Below are positions 8,779-18,300 of a DNA stretch of 64,000 nt, piece by piece. The stretch is from Thermoanaerobaculum sp. Lineage in GTDB: Bacteria > Acidobacteriota > Thermoanaerobaculia > Multivoradales > UBA5704. The notes below the pieces were generated by a model that saw nothing but the letters and a program-made list of their open reading frames with translations, ran no database searches and was not told the DNA's origin. Position 1 is the stretch's first letter; each line of letters opens with the position of its first letter. The stretch is from contig JAJKHS010000080.1 in NCBI GenBank assembly GCA_021154885.1, positions 1 to 64,000 of the forward strand. The letters are read 5' to 3'. The position numbers and the translations under genes were made by a program.

Positions 8779-9594
8779 TCAGCGCCCCTGCTCGATGGCG
8801 CGGCGGGCGATACGGTCCACGAGCCCGGGGGCCAGCAGCTTGAGCCACATCCCGAGGCGGCCGCGGCCGGTCATCACCAGCTCGCGGCGGCGCGCCGCGG
8901 CGGCGGCGAGGATCAGGCGGGCGCAGGTGTCGACCGTCATCACCTCGGCCTCCCGCACCGGGCTCTTGCCCAAAGGCTGGCCGTCGGCGCCGAAGGCCCG
9001 CTCGCGGATGCCGGTGGCCACGAAGCCCGGGTAGACCATGGTCACAGTCACGCCCGAGCCCGCCAGCTCGATGCGCAGGGAGTCGAAGAAGCCCGCCATG
9101 GCGTGCTTGCTGGCGGCGTAGCCGCTGCGGGTGGGCACGCCGGTCTTCCCCGTCAGGCTCGACACCCCCACGATCCGGCCGCGGGCGCTCTTCAAATGCG
9201 GCAGGGCGTGCCAAGTGCAGTAGACGCTCCCCAGGTAGTTGACCCGCATCAGCCGGTCGAAGACGGTGAGGTCTGACATCGCGTCGAAGCGGGCCCACAT
9301 GCCGATGCCGGCGTTGTTGATCAGCGTGTCCAGGCGGCCGAGGGCGGCCACGGCGCCACGGACGAGCTCGCCGCACTGGGCTTCCTCGGCGACGTCGGCC
9401 GGGATGGCGAACGCCTCGGCGCCGCGGGCGCGGCACTCCGCGGCCACGGCCTCCAGGGGCGCCGCCTCGCGGGCCGAGAGGACGAGCCGGGCTCCCTGGG
9501 CCGCGAGCTGAAGGGCCATCTCGCGGCCGATCCCCCGCGAGGCCCCGGTGAGGAGGACGGCGTTGCCCCGGAAAGGCCCGGCGCTCACCCCCAC
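8779..9594 (-). CDS. SDR-family NAD(P)-dependent oxidoreductase
   Basis: A 271-residue classical short-chain dehydrogenase. It has the cofactor loop TGASRGIG (residues about 16-23), NNAG (about 92-95), the catalytic Ser in VSSLTGKTG, and YAASK with the catalytic Tyr and Lys. A C-terminal basic, amphipathic segment (MWLKLLAPGLVDRIARRAI) resembles DltE/YqjQ-like members that act on lipophilic substrates. Its start overlaps the end of the DinB-like gene at 9585-10115, and 13 bases separate it from the permease gene, so the three may be co-transcribed. The substrate is unknown. Confidence 0.9.
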   Translation of the reverse strand: MGVSAGPFRGNAVLLTGASRGIGREMALQLAAQGARLVLSAREAAPLEAVAAECRARGAEAFAIPADVAEEAQCGELVRGAVAALGRLDTLINNAGIGMWARFDAMSDLTVFDRLMRVNYLGSVYCTWHALPHLKSARGRIVGVSSLTGKTGVPTRSGYAASKHAMAGFFDSLRIELAGSGVTVTMVYPGFVATGIRERAFGADGQPLGKSPVREAEVMTVDTCARLILAAAAARRRELVMTGRGRLGMWLKLLAPGLVDRIARRAIEQGR

Positions 9595-10115
9595 CCCTCG
9601 CGTTCACGCAGGGAGGTGACGTGGGCCACGTGGTGGCGGCCGTGCCAGGCGTAGAGGGCGAGCATCTGGTCGAGGGTGAGGAGCCCCTTCTCCGGATGCT
9701 GCAGGGTGCGGGCGAAGCCTTCGTCGTCCAAGGCGCGCAGCAGGATCACCCAGCGCTTGTGGAGGGCGTCGAGCAGGGTGAGGGAGACCTCCGGCGCCGT
9801 GCGGCCGGTGTCCGGCAGCGCCGCCCAGAGGGCCTCGGCGTAGAGCTTGACGGTGGGCGTCTCCTCGGTGAGCGCCAGCTTGAAGCGCACGTAGGCGTTG
9901 AGGTGGCTGTCCGGGACGTGGTGGATCACCTGCCGGACGGTCCAGCCGCCGGGCCGGTAGGGGGTGTCGAGCTGCTGGTGGCTGAGCCCATGGACGGCGG
10001 CGCGCAGCCGCTCCGGGGTCTCGGCGATCTGCTCGATGAGCTCCAGCCGCCGCGCCGCGCCAAGCGGCCCTTCCTCCTGCAGCTTGCCGACGGGATACCG
10101 CAGATCCTCATTCAT
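9585..10115 (-). CDS. YfiT-like DinB protein (bacillithiol-transferase family)
   Basis: A 176-residue protein starting MNEDLRYPVGKLQ, with the conserved block RPGGWTVRQVIHHVPDSHLN carrying one His ligand and YAWHGRHHVAHV near the C-terminus carrying the others. This pattern fits the YfiT/BstA branch of DinB four-helix metal enzymes, which in Firmicutes transfer bacillithiol. Many homologues occur in organisms without that thiol, so the substrate here is open. Its 3' end overlaps the SDR gene by 10 bases, which suggests translational coupling. Confidence 0.88.
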   Translation of the reverse strand: MNEDLRYPVGKLQEEGPLGAARRLELIEQIAETPERLRAAVHGLSHQQLDTPYRPGGWTVRQVIHHVPDSHLNAYVRFKLALTEETPTVKLYAEALWAALPDTGRTAPEVSLTLLDALHKRWVILLRALDDEGFARTLQHPEKGLLTLDQMLALYAWHGRHHVAHVTSLREREGWG

Positions 10116-10224
10116 CGTCTCTCCTCCAGGTCCACCGTGGTCCGCGAAGCATAGCAGCGCCCGCGGCCGGTTGGCACACGGCTTGCGGTGTTTCTCCAGT
10201 TCGCCAGATCAAGGAGGTCTCTTC

Positions 10225-10599
10225 ATGGACAGAAACGTAGGCACCCTCGAACGCTGGATCTCGACCCTGGGCGGCGGCGCGCTCCTCGCCTGGGGCCTGG
10301 GGCGCGACCCTCGCCGGTCGCCGCTGGCCGGGACCCTCGCCCTGGGCGGGGCGGCCCTCCTCTATCGCGGCACCACCGGCCACTGCCCGATCTACGGAGC
10401 CCTGGGAATGAACACGGCGGAGAGCGGCGCCGGGGTGGACGACGGCAGCGCCAAGGCGTTCCGCGGGAAGTGGCCCCTGCCGGAGGGCGCGCGGCTGATC
10501 CGGCCGGGGCAGGCCCGGCGAGACCCGGTGGATGAGGCCTCCGAGGCGTCCTTCCCCGCCAGCGACCCGCCGTCGTCGACCCCCGCCCGGATCGGCTGA
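10225..10599 (+). CDS. DUF2892-type membrane protein with acidic tail
   Basis: A 124-residue protein from ATG 10225 behind an AAGGAGG site. Residues 1-60 (MDRNVGTLERWISTLGGGAL, then a second small hydrophobic hairpin ending GHCPIYGALG) match YgaP-like DUF2892 membrane domains, with Cys before PIYGALG. The last 22 residues include DEASEASFPASDPPS, a tail found on many unrelated bacterial proteins. It diverges from the YfiT-like gene, so a shared promoter region lies at 10116-10224. Function unknown. Confidence 0.85.
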   Translation: MDRNVGTLERWISTLGGGALLAWGLGRDPRRSPLAGTLALGGAALLYRGTTGHCPIYGALGMNTAESGAGVDDGSAKAFRGKWPLPEGARLIRPGQARRDPVDEASEASFPASDPPSSTPARIG

Positions 10600-10756
10600 G
10601 GGCGGGCGATCCCTCCCCCGCCGGGGCGAGGCGCCCCCACCGTTTCCTGCTTCTCTACTGGACAGCTTGAGAAATCTCCGCTCCTTCTCTATGATAGGGG
10701 CCAATTTCACCCCTGTCGTGTCCCTGGGCCGTCGCCCTCTGAGGAGGAACGTCGCG

Positions 10757-11182
10757 ATGTCGATGTACAGAACCAATCAGTGTGGTCGTCAGAGTACCAG
10801 CCTGGAGCTTCCGGACATCGTCCACATGAAGCTCGTGGGCGATGTCACGCTCGAGGAGTGCCGGCAGCTCAATCAGGCGCACCTCGACTATGCCAAGGAA
10901 GTGAGCTACTTCTTCTACTGGATCGACATGACCGAGCTGGAGGATCTCCCGGCCGCCGTGCGCCGCGAAGCCTCGGCCACGGTCAAGCTCCTCCCGGTGC
11001 GGGGCACGGTGGTCTTCAACGCCCCGCTCCGGGCCCGGGTGCTGGCCAAGCTGCTCCTCACCGCCGCCAACCTGTTCCGCTCGGGCCCCGAGAAGAACCC
11101 GGTGGTGTTCGCGGACAACGAGGACGATGCCCGCCTCCACTTCGACAAGTGGCGGCGGGAGATCTCGGCCGAGGCCGCCTAG
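10757..11182 (+). CDS. STAS/SpoIIAA-like domain protein
   Basis: A 141-residue soluble protein starting at ATG 10757 behind a GAGGAGGA site. It begins with a strand-rich segment (SLELPDIVHMKLVGDVTLEE), and YFFYWIDMTELEDLP aligns with the core of SpoIIAA-like/STAS folds. A basic amphipathic C-terminal half (NAPLRARVLAKLLLTAANLF) follows. Members of this group are often found alone in delta-proteobacteria and Acidobacteriota and have no assigned role; regulation by phosphorylation is known only for true SpoIIAA. The fold call is moderate. Confidence 0.55.
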   Translation: MSMYRTNQCGRQSTSLELPDIVHMKLVGDVTLEECRQLNQAHLDYAKEVSYFFYWIDMTELEDLPAAVRREASATVKLLPVRGTVVFNAPLRARVLAKLLLTAANLFRSGPEKNPVVFADNEDDARLHFDKWRREISAEAA

Positions 11183-11448
11183 GCCCCGCCAGGACGGCTC
11201 CAGCCACCCGCGCCGGGGGCCACACCCCGGGGTCCTGCGATCCCGGGGTGCGGCGGCCCTGTCCCGCAACCGCGAATCCGCGGCACTGATGAAGTGTGTC
11301 TCCCGTCAGAGAATCGTCTCTGGGTGCCCGGTCACCAGGAACCTATTCTCCCCAGGCGCACCGGGAGAGCCGCGGAGGGCGGGGAAAGCGCCCTCTTCCA
11401 ACGCCTTTTTCTTCATTATCTGCGCCAAACTCGTTGAGCTGCAAGCAC

Positions 11449-11477
11449 TTGACAGCCCCTCAGGGGGGGCGTAGTGT
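11449..11477 (+). promoter_or_regulatory. Predicted sigma70 promoter for the PQQ-like pair
   Basis: TTGACA at 11449-11454, a 17-bp spacer and TAGTGT at 11472-11477. Transcription would start near 11484, leaving a leader of about 175 nt before the start codon at 11660. The rest of the gap 11183-11448 holds nothing I recognise. Confidence 0.55.
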
Positions 11478-11623
11478 CGATGCCGCTCCAGCCTTTTTCG
11501 GAGCCTTTGGTCGTTGGTCCGGCTCGCGGGACCCAGCCCCTGGCAGGCAGCAGCCCTGCCGAGAGACCCTGGCTGCGGCCGCGCGGGCCGCCGTTCGTTC
11601 TTTTTCATAGAAGCCGTGCTATC

Positions 11624-11653
11624 GCTTTTACCCCAGAGAAACTGGGAAGGAGG
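11624..11653 (+). promoter_or_regulatory. Leader hairpin next to the ribosome binding site, copy 1
   Basis: A T-rich run is followed by CCCAG-AGAAA-CTGGG (11632-11646), a 5-bp stem with a 5-nt loop. The Shine-Dalgarno AAGGAGG follows immediately. The same layout precedes the paralogue at 13548. The hairpin directly abuts the ribosome binding site, so it could affect translation or mRNA stability (inference). Confidence 0.5.
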
Positions 11654-11659
11654 TCATGT

Positions 11660-13399
11660 ATGTCTATGCGACGGAGTGCGTTGGCCGCGTTTGCGGTGCT
11701 GCTGCTGGCCGGTCTGCCGGTCCGGTCCGACGATTGGGGCCAGTGGGGACGGAACGCGCAGCACACGGGCGCGACGAACGTCGTGGGGCAGCGGGCGCAA
11801 GACCTGCTCGACGACATCATCTACGATCCGTTCGTGGAGGCCGAGAAGGCGGATCCCGATGCAGGGGGCGACCTGCTCGTCCACTACCAGGTGCCGCTGC
11901 TCGACAACGACGACGTGTTTATGGAGTTCAAGAGCGGAACGTTCACGGACATGGAGCACTGGGGCACGCAGACCTGGAACGAGAAGAAGCTGCATTGGGA
12001 CAATGGCCACCTGTCGGTGAAGTGGACGTTCCAGAGCGATTGGAAGCCGGTGCCGTTCGCCAGCCTGGTCACCTTCAACGGCCCCTTCTGGGAGCCGGTG
12101 TTCCACGCCGCGCTGGCCGGCTCCTTCGTCTATGTCCCGGGCTTCGGCGGCTCGATCTTCAAGGTCAACAAGACCACCGGCGCGCAGGTGGCCCGGATCT
12201 CGCCCTTCGGCGCTCTCGATCCCAATACCTTCGTCGCCAGCCCGCTCACCACGGACGCCGCCGGCAACGTCTACTACAACGTCATGAAGCTCGATGCCAC
12301 CAATCCGTGGGACGTGGACGTCGTGAACTCGTGGCTGGTGAAGGTCTCGGCCAACGGCACGGTGAAGACCGCCACCTACAAGTCCCTGACCCCCGGCGCG
12401 CCGGGCGGCAATGACCAGTGCCTGGGCGTCTTCGACACCGCCGATCTGCCCTGGCCGCCGAGCCCGAACGCCGTGCCGGCCACGGTGCCCTGCGGCACCC
12501 AGCGCCCCGGCAACAACGTCGCTCCCGCCGTGGCGCCGGACGGCACCATCTACACCGTCAGCGTCGCCCACCTGTGGAGCCGTCAGTCCTACATCATCGC
12601 CGCCAACTCCAATCTGACGCCGAAGTGGCACACCTCGCTGCGCGACCGGTTCAACGACGGCTGCAACGTGCTCCTGCCGCCCAATGGCACGCCGGACGGC
12701 TGCCGCACCGGTTCCCACAACGGCGTCGACCCGGCGCAGAACCGGCCCGGCGCCGGCCGCGTGATCGACGACTCGACCTCGTCGCCGGTGGTCGCTCCGG
12801 ACGGCAGCGTCTTCTACGGCGCTTACACCCGCTACAACTACGCCCAGGGGCACATGATGAAGTTCGCCGCCAACGGCAGCTTCCAGACCTCCTATCGCTT
12901 TGGCTGGGACGACACGCCGGCCGTCTATGCTCACGACGGCACCTACTCCCTCCTCACCAAGGACAATCAGTACGGCGGCGTGGGCTCCTACTGCAACGAC
13001 GAGACGTTCTGCCCGTCCGACCGCACACCCAACAACCCGGCCTTCCCGGAGGCCTACTTCATCACCCGCCTCAACAGCAACCTGGTGCCGGAGTGGCGCT
13101 GGCAGAACACCAACACCCTGAGCTGCACCCGCGACGACAGCGGTCACGTGACCTGCGTCTCCGACCACCCTGCGGGCTTCGAATGGTGCGTCAACGCGCC
13201 GGCCGTGGACCGCAATGGCGTCGTCTACAACAACAGCGAGGATGGCGGCGTCTACGTCATCCGCAACAACGGCACGCTGCGCGATCACATCTTCCTCAAG
13301 CTCGCCCTGGGTGCCGCCTACACGCCGATTTCCATCGCCAGCGACGGCAGGATCCTGACCCAGAACGACGGTCACCTCTTCGTCGTCGGCGACAACTAG
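11660..13399 (+). CDS. Secreted PQQ-like beta-propeller protein, copy 1
   Basis: A 579-residue protein from ATG 11660 (MSMRRSALAAFAVLLLAGLP), chosen because GGAAGGAGG lies just upstream. After the signal peptide, DWGQWGRNAQHTG is the opening typical of PQQ-like/BamB-type beta-propellers. Repeated blade motifs (VAPDGTIYTVSVAHLW, VAPDGSVFYGAYTRYN, SIASDGRILTQNDGHLF) run to the end. A Cys-containing insert lies around GTPDGCRTGSHNG. It is presumably extracytoplasmic, and no cofactor residues can be assigned. It is a close paralogue of the next gene and is separated from it by a strong hairpin, so the two are probably transcribed separately. Confidence 0.85.
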   Translation: MSMRRSALAAFAVLLLAGLPVRSDDWGQWGRNAQHTGATNVVGQRAQDLLDDIIYDPFVEAEKADPDAGGDLLVHYQVPLLDNDDVFMEFKSGTFTDMEHWGTQTWNEKKLHWDNGHLSVKWTFQSDWKPVPFASLVTFNGPFWEPVFHAALAGSFVYVPGFGGSIFKVNKTTGAQVARISPFGALDPNTFVASPLTTDAAGNVYYNVMKLDATNPWDVDVVNSWLVKVSANGTVKTATYKSLTPGAPGGNDQCLGVFDTADLPWPPSPNAVPATVPCGTQRPGNNVAPAVAPDGTIYTVSVAHLWSRQSYIIAANSNLTPKWHTSLRDRFNDGCNVLLPPNGTPDGCRTGSHNGVDPAQNRPGAGRVIDDSTSSPVVAPDGSVFYGAYTRYNYAQGHMMKFAANGSFQTSYRFGWDDTPAVYAHDGTYSLLTKDNQYGGVGSYCNDETFCPSDRTPNNPAFPEAYFITRLNSNLVPEWRWQNTNTLSCTRDDSGHVTCVSDHPAGFEWCVNAPAVDRNGVVYNNSEDGGVYVIRNNGTLRDHIFLKLALGAAYTPISIASDGRILTQNDGHLFVVGDN

Positions 13400-13410
13400 C
13401 CCGAGCTACG

Positions 13411-13450
13411 AAGATCGGAAAGGGCGCCGCAAGCTGCCCTTTCCGATCTT
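13411..13450. terminator. Bidirectional-type hairpin terminator
   Basis: A perfect 15-bp stem (AAGATCGGAAAGGGC and its complement) with a 10-nt loop, 11 bases after the stop codon of the first PQQ-like gene. Confidence 0.8.
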
Positions 13451-13514
13451 CCGCTCATGCTTGCAAAATCTTTTTGCTGTAACCAGTTCGGTTTATTTTC
13501 ATCGTTGTTTGAGC

Positions 13515-13541
13515 TTTTTTACCCAGAGACTCTGGGAGGAG
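13515..13541 (+). promoter_or_regulatory. Leader hairpin next to the ribosome binding site, copy 2
   Basis: A T run, then CCCAG-AGACT-CTGGG at 13522-13536, running straight into GGAGGAGG. The stem is identical to that at 11632-11646, while the loop differs at two positions, which fits conservation of the structure. Confidence 0.5.
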
Positions 13542-13547
13542 GCAAAC

Positions 13548-15278
13548 ATGTCCACGCGAAGAAGTGTCTCGATGCTGCTTGCAGCCCTGGTTCTGACCGT
13601 CCTGCCGGCCCGGTCCCAGGACTGGGGCCAGTGGGGGAAGAACCCGCAGCACACCGGCTTCACCACCGCCGTCGGGCAGACGGCGAGTCACATCCTCGAC
13701 GACGTCGTCTACGATCCATTCGTCGCTGCGGAGAAGGCGGATCCCAACGGCTTCGGCGACCTGCTGGTCCACTATCAGGTGCCGCTCCTGGACGGCAACA
13801 ACGTCTACATGGAGTTCAAGAGCGGAACGTTCACGACCATGGCACACTGGGACACGCAGACCTGGAACGAGAAGCGGCTGCAATGGCAGGGCGGAGGTCT
13901 GGTGGAGAAGTGGAGCTTCGAGAGCGACTGGAAACCGGTGCCCTTCGGCACCAACTTCGGCGGCCCGTTCTGGGAGCCGGTGTTCCACGCTGCGCTCACC
14001 GGGTCGTTCGTCTACGTGCCCGGCGCCGGCGGCTCGGTGTTCAAGCTGAACAAGACGACGGGCGCGCAGGTGGCGCGCATCTCGCCGTTCGGCGCCATCG
14101 ATCCGGACACCTTCGTGGCCGGCCCCTTGAGCGTCGACGCCGCCGGCAACGTCTACTACAACGCCATCAAGCTCACCCACGGCAATGCCTGGAACTCCGA
14201 CGTCAACAATTCCTGGCTGGTGAAGATCGCGGCCAATGGCACCTCCCAGACGGCCACCTTCGCCTCGCTGACCCCCGGCGCGCCGGCGGGCAACGACAAG
14301 TGCGTCGGCGTCTTCAACCTCAACCAGCTCCCGTGGCCGCCCGCTCCGGACGCGGTGGCGCCCGCGGTGCAGTGCGGTTCGCAGCGCCCCGGGATCAACG
14401 TCGCCCCCGCGGTCGCGCCGGACGGCACGATCTACACCATCAGCGTCGCCCACCTGTGGACCCGGCACGGCTACCTGGTCGCCGTCAACCCCAACCTGAC
14501 GCCGAAGTGGACCGCCTCGCTGCGCGACCGGTTCAACGATGGCTGCAACGTCCTGCTGCCGGCCAACGGCACGCCCAACGGCTGCCGCACCGGCGCGACC
14601 ACCGGCGTCGATCCGGCGCAGAACCGGCCGGGCGCCGGCCGCGTGCTCGACGACTCGACGTCCTCGCCCCTCGTGGCCCCGGATGGCAGCGTCTTCTATG
14701 GCGCCTATACCCGCTACAACTACGCCCAGGGGCACCTGATGAAGTTCAGCTCCAGTGGCCAGTTCCTGACCTCCTACCGCTTCGGCTGGGACGACACGCC
14801 GGCGCTCTACGCCCACGACGGCACCTACTCGATCCTCACCAAGGACAACCAGTACGGCGACGTTGGCTCCTACTGCAACGACCCCGGTTTCTGCCCGCCG
14901 GACCGCACCACCTGGAACCCCTCCTTCCCGGAGGCCTACTTCATCACCCGGCTGAGCAGCAACCTGGTGCCCGAGTGGCGCTGGCAGAACACCAACACCC
15001 TGAGCTGCAGCCGGGACGCCAACGGCAACGTGACCTGCGTCTCCGACCATCCCGCGGGCTTCGAGTGGTGCGTCAACGCGCCGGCCGTGGACGGCACCGG
15101 CACCGTCTTCAACAACAGCGAGGACGGCAACGTCTACGTCATCCGTCCGGACGGCACCCTGCGCGAGAACCTGTTCCTCGATCTCGCCATCGGCGCCGCC
15201 TACACGCCGCTCTCCATCTCGGCCGACGGCAAGATCCTGGCCCAGAACGACGGCCACCTCTTCGTGGTCGGCAACTAG
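13548..15278 (+). CDS. Secreted PQQ-like beta-propeller protein, copy 2
   Basis: A 576-residue paralogue of the protein at 11660-13399, from ATG 13548 (MSTRRSVSMLLAALVLTVLP) behind GGAGGAGG. It has the same DWGQWGKNPQHTG opening, the same order of blades and a nearly identical C-terminal 200 residues. Differences cluster in the signal peptide, around residues 120-135 and in surface loops. The pair arose by tandem duplication that included the leader hairpin. Exported; function unknown. Confidence 0.85.
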   Translation: MSTRRSVSMLLAALVLTVLPARSQDWGQWGKNPQHTGFTTAVGQTASHILDDVVYDPFVAAEKADPNGFGDLLVHYQVPLLDGNNVYMEFKSGTFTTMAHWDTQTWNEKRLQWQGGGLVEKWSFESDWKPVPFGTNFGGPFWEPVFHAALTGSFVYVPGAGGSVFKLNKTTGAQVARISPFGAIDPDTFVAGPLSVDAAGNVYYNAIKLTHGNAWNSDVNNSWLVKIAANGTSQTATFASLTPGAPAGNDKCVGVFNLNQLPWPPAPDAVAPAVQCGSQRPGINVAPAVAPDGTIYTISVAHLWTRHGYLVAVNPNLTPKWTASLRDRFNDGCNVLLPANGTPNGCRTGATTGVDPAQNRPGAGRVLDDSTSSPLVAPDGSVFYGAYTRYNYAQGHLMKFSSSGQFLTSYRFGWDDTPALYAHDGTYSILTKDNQYGDVGSYCNDPGFCPPDRTTWNPSFPEAYFITRLSSNLVPEWRWQNTNTLSCSRDANGNVTCVSDHPAGFEWCVNAPAVDGTGTVFNNSEDGNVYVIRPDGTLRENLFLDLAIGAAYTPLSISADGKILAQNDGHLFVVGN

Positions 15279-15292
15279 CCTTCACCAGCCCC

Positions 15293-15321
15293 GCCCTCCT
15301 CTCTCTGTGGGAGAGGAGGGC
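15293..15321. terminator. Hairpin terminator before dnaE2
   Basis: A perfect 11-bp stem (GCCCTCCTCTC / GAGAGGAGGGC) with a 7-nt loop, 15 bases after the second PQQ-like gene. It resembles the CTCTTCTCCC-type intergenic hairpins at 29253 and 36674. Confidence 0.65.
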
Positions 15322-15363
15322 CTCCTCTTGCCTTACGCCCCTCTTCCGCCATAACCTTCCGTA

Positions 15364-18300
15364 ATGGCGAGGAAACCCGCCCCGCCCCCTTACGCCGAGC
15401 TGCATGCCGCTTCGGCCTTCTCCTTCCTCGACGGCGCCTCGCTCCCCGAGGACCTGATCGAGCGGGCGGCGGCCCTGGAGCTGCCGGCCGTGGCCCTGGT
15501 GGACGCCAACGGCGTCTACGCCGCGCCCCGTTTCCACCAGGCGGCAAAGCAGGCGGGGGTCAAGGCCCTCGTCGGGGCCGAGGTGACGCTGGCGGACGAG
15601 CCCAGCCTCTTCCAGCAGCGAGCCCGCTTCGGGCCGATCGGCCTGGTGCCCAATCCCAAGCCTGACGTCGAGCGCAGGGGGGTGGACACCCAGGCCCGCC
15701 TCACACTGCTCGCCGCCAACCAGGCCGGCTACCGCAACCTCTGCCGGCTGGCGACCGCCGCCGCACGCGGCCGGCCCAAGGGCGAGGCGCGGGTCTCCTG
15801 GGACCTCCTCGCCGAGCACGCCGGCGGCCTCCACTGCCTGACCGGCGGCGACGAGGGCCCGCTGGCCCGCGAGCTCGCCGAGGGTGGTGTCGATCCTGCC
15901 CGCCGGCTGCTGGAGCGCCTCGGCCACCTCTTCCCCGGCCGCCTCCATGTCGAGCTGCAGCGCCATCGTCTGCGCGAGGAGGAGCACCGCAATCAAGCCC
16001 TGGTGGACCTCGCCCGCCGGTTGCGCCTCCCCCTCGTCGCCACCAACGGCGTGCGCTACGCCCGTCCGGAGGACAAGCCGCTCCACGACGTGCTCACCGC
16101 CATCCGCCACCACACCACCCTCGACGCCGGGGGCCGGCTCCTCGCCGCACATCGCGAGCGCCACTTCAAGAGCGCCGCCGAGATGGGCCGCCTCTTCGCC
16201 GACCTTCCCGAAGCGCTCGCCGGCAGCGTCCGCCTCGCCGGGGAGCTCGACTTCACCCTCGCCAACCTCGGCTACCGCTTCCCCGACTACCCGCTGCCGC
16301 CGGGCGAGACGCCGGCCTCCTATCTGCGCCACGTCACCTGGAACGGCGCCAGGGCCCGCTTCCGGCCGCTGACGGCCAAGGCTCAAGGCCAGATCCAGAA
16401 GGAGCTGGACCTGATCGAGAAGCTCAACCTCGCCGGCTACTTCCTTATCGTCTGGGACATCGTCAACTTCTGTCTGCGCGAGAAGATCCTCGCGCAGGGG
16501 CGGGGCTCGGCGGCCAACAGCGCGGTCTGCTACGCCCTGTCCATCACCGCCGTCGATCCGGTGAAGATGGAGCTCCTCTTCGAGCGCTTCCTCTCCGAGG
16601 AGCGGGGCGAGTGGCCGGACATCGACCTCGACCTCCCCTCAGGGGACCAGCGCGAGCGGGTCATCCAGCACGTCTACCAGCGCTACGGCCCCCACGGCGC
16701 GGCCATGACGGCGACCGTCATCACCTACCGCGACCGCTCGGCCACCCGCGAGGTGGCCAAGGTCTTCGGCTACTCCGAGGAGCAGATCGAGAAGCTGGCC
16801 GGCCAGCTCGGGAATTTCACCTACGACATCCACAGCGGCGACGACAAGTCGCTCACCGCCGAGCTGGCCGCCGCCGGCTTCGACCCGAGCGAGCCGCGCC
16901 TCGCGCACTTCATGGAGCTGTGGACGCGCATCCACAACCTCCCCCGCCACCTCGGCCAGCACACGGGAGGCATGGTGATCGCCGCCGGCCGGCTGGACGA
17001 GGTCGTCCCCCTGGAGCCCGCCACCATGCCCGGCCGCGTGGTCATCCAGTGGGACAAGGACGACTGCGCGGACCTCGGCATCATCAAGGTGGACCTGCTG
17101 GGGCTGGGCATGCTCGCCGCCCTGGAGGAGATGGTCCCCACCATCAAGCAGCGCGAGGGGGTGCACGTCGACCTCGCCCACCTGCCGCCGGACGACCCCA
17201 AGGTCTTTCGCATGCTCCAGGAGGCGGACACCGTGGGCTGCTTCCAGATCGAGAGCCGGGCCCAGATGGCCTCCCTGCCCCGCAACCACCCCACGCGGTT
17301 CTACGACATCGTCATCCAGGTGGGAATCATCCGCCCCGGTCCCATCGCGGGGAACCTGGCGAGCCCCTACTTCGAGCGGCGCAACGGCCGGCAGCCGGTG
17401 GAATACCCGCACCCAAGCCTCAAGCCCATCCTGGAGCGGACGCTCGGCGTGCCCATCTTCCAGGAGCAGCTCCTGAAGGTCGCCATGGTGGCAGCGGGCT
17501 TCACCGGCGGCGAAGCCGAGGAGCTGCGCCGGGCCATGGGCTCCAAACGCTCGGTCGAGCGGATGAACGCCATCGTGGACAAGCTGCGCCGTGGCATGAC
17601 GGCCAAGGGGATCACCGGCAAGCCGCAGGACGAGATCGTCCAGGGGATCACCTCCTTCGCGCTCTACGGCTTCCCCGAGTCGCACGCCGCGAGCTTCGCC
17701 CTCATCGCCTACGCCAGTGCCTACTTGAAGGCCCACCACCCGACCGCCTTCTACCTCGGCCTGCTCAACGCCTGGCCCATGGGCTTCTACCACCCGGCCA
17801 CCCTGGTCAAGGACGCCCAGCGCCACGGCGTCGAGATCCGGCCCGTGGACGTCCAGACCTCCGGCGTGCAGTGCCGCTGGGAGGACCGGGTGCTGCGGGA
17901 GGGGGCGCGCGGTGTCCGCGACATTCGGACCGGCCTGGCGCCGGCGGTGGGGGCGATCCGCATCGGCTTCCGTTTCCTGCGGGGATTGCGCAACCGGGCG
18001 GCGGCGGCCATTGAAGCCGAGCAGGCGAAGGCGCCATTCGCCGACGCCGAGGACCTGGTGCGGCGTTGCGACCTCCACGAGGACGAGCTCCAGACCCTGG
18101 CCGCCAGCGGGGCGCTGGCCTGCTTCGGCCTCACCCGCCGCGCCGCCCTCTGGCAGGTGGCCCGCCTGGGACGGCCCGCCGGCCCTCTGCTCGATCGCCT
18201 GACCGATCCCGAGCCCTCGCCGCTCCCCGAGATGACTCCGGCCGAAGAGACGATGACGGACTATGGCACCGCGCAGCTCACCCTGGGTCCCCACCCGATG

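Noticed and set aside
11654-15257. Two 570-600 codon minus-strand open frames opposite the PQQ-like genes
   Set aside because: Their apparent conservation between the two copies only mirrors the plus-strand duplication.
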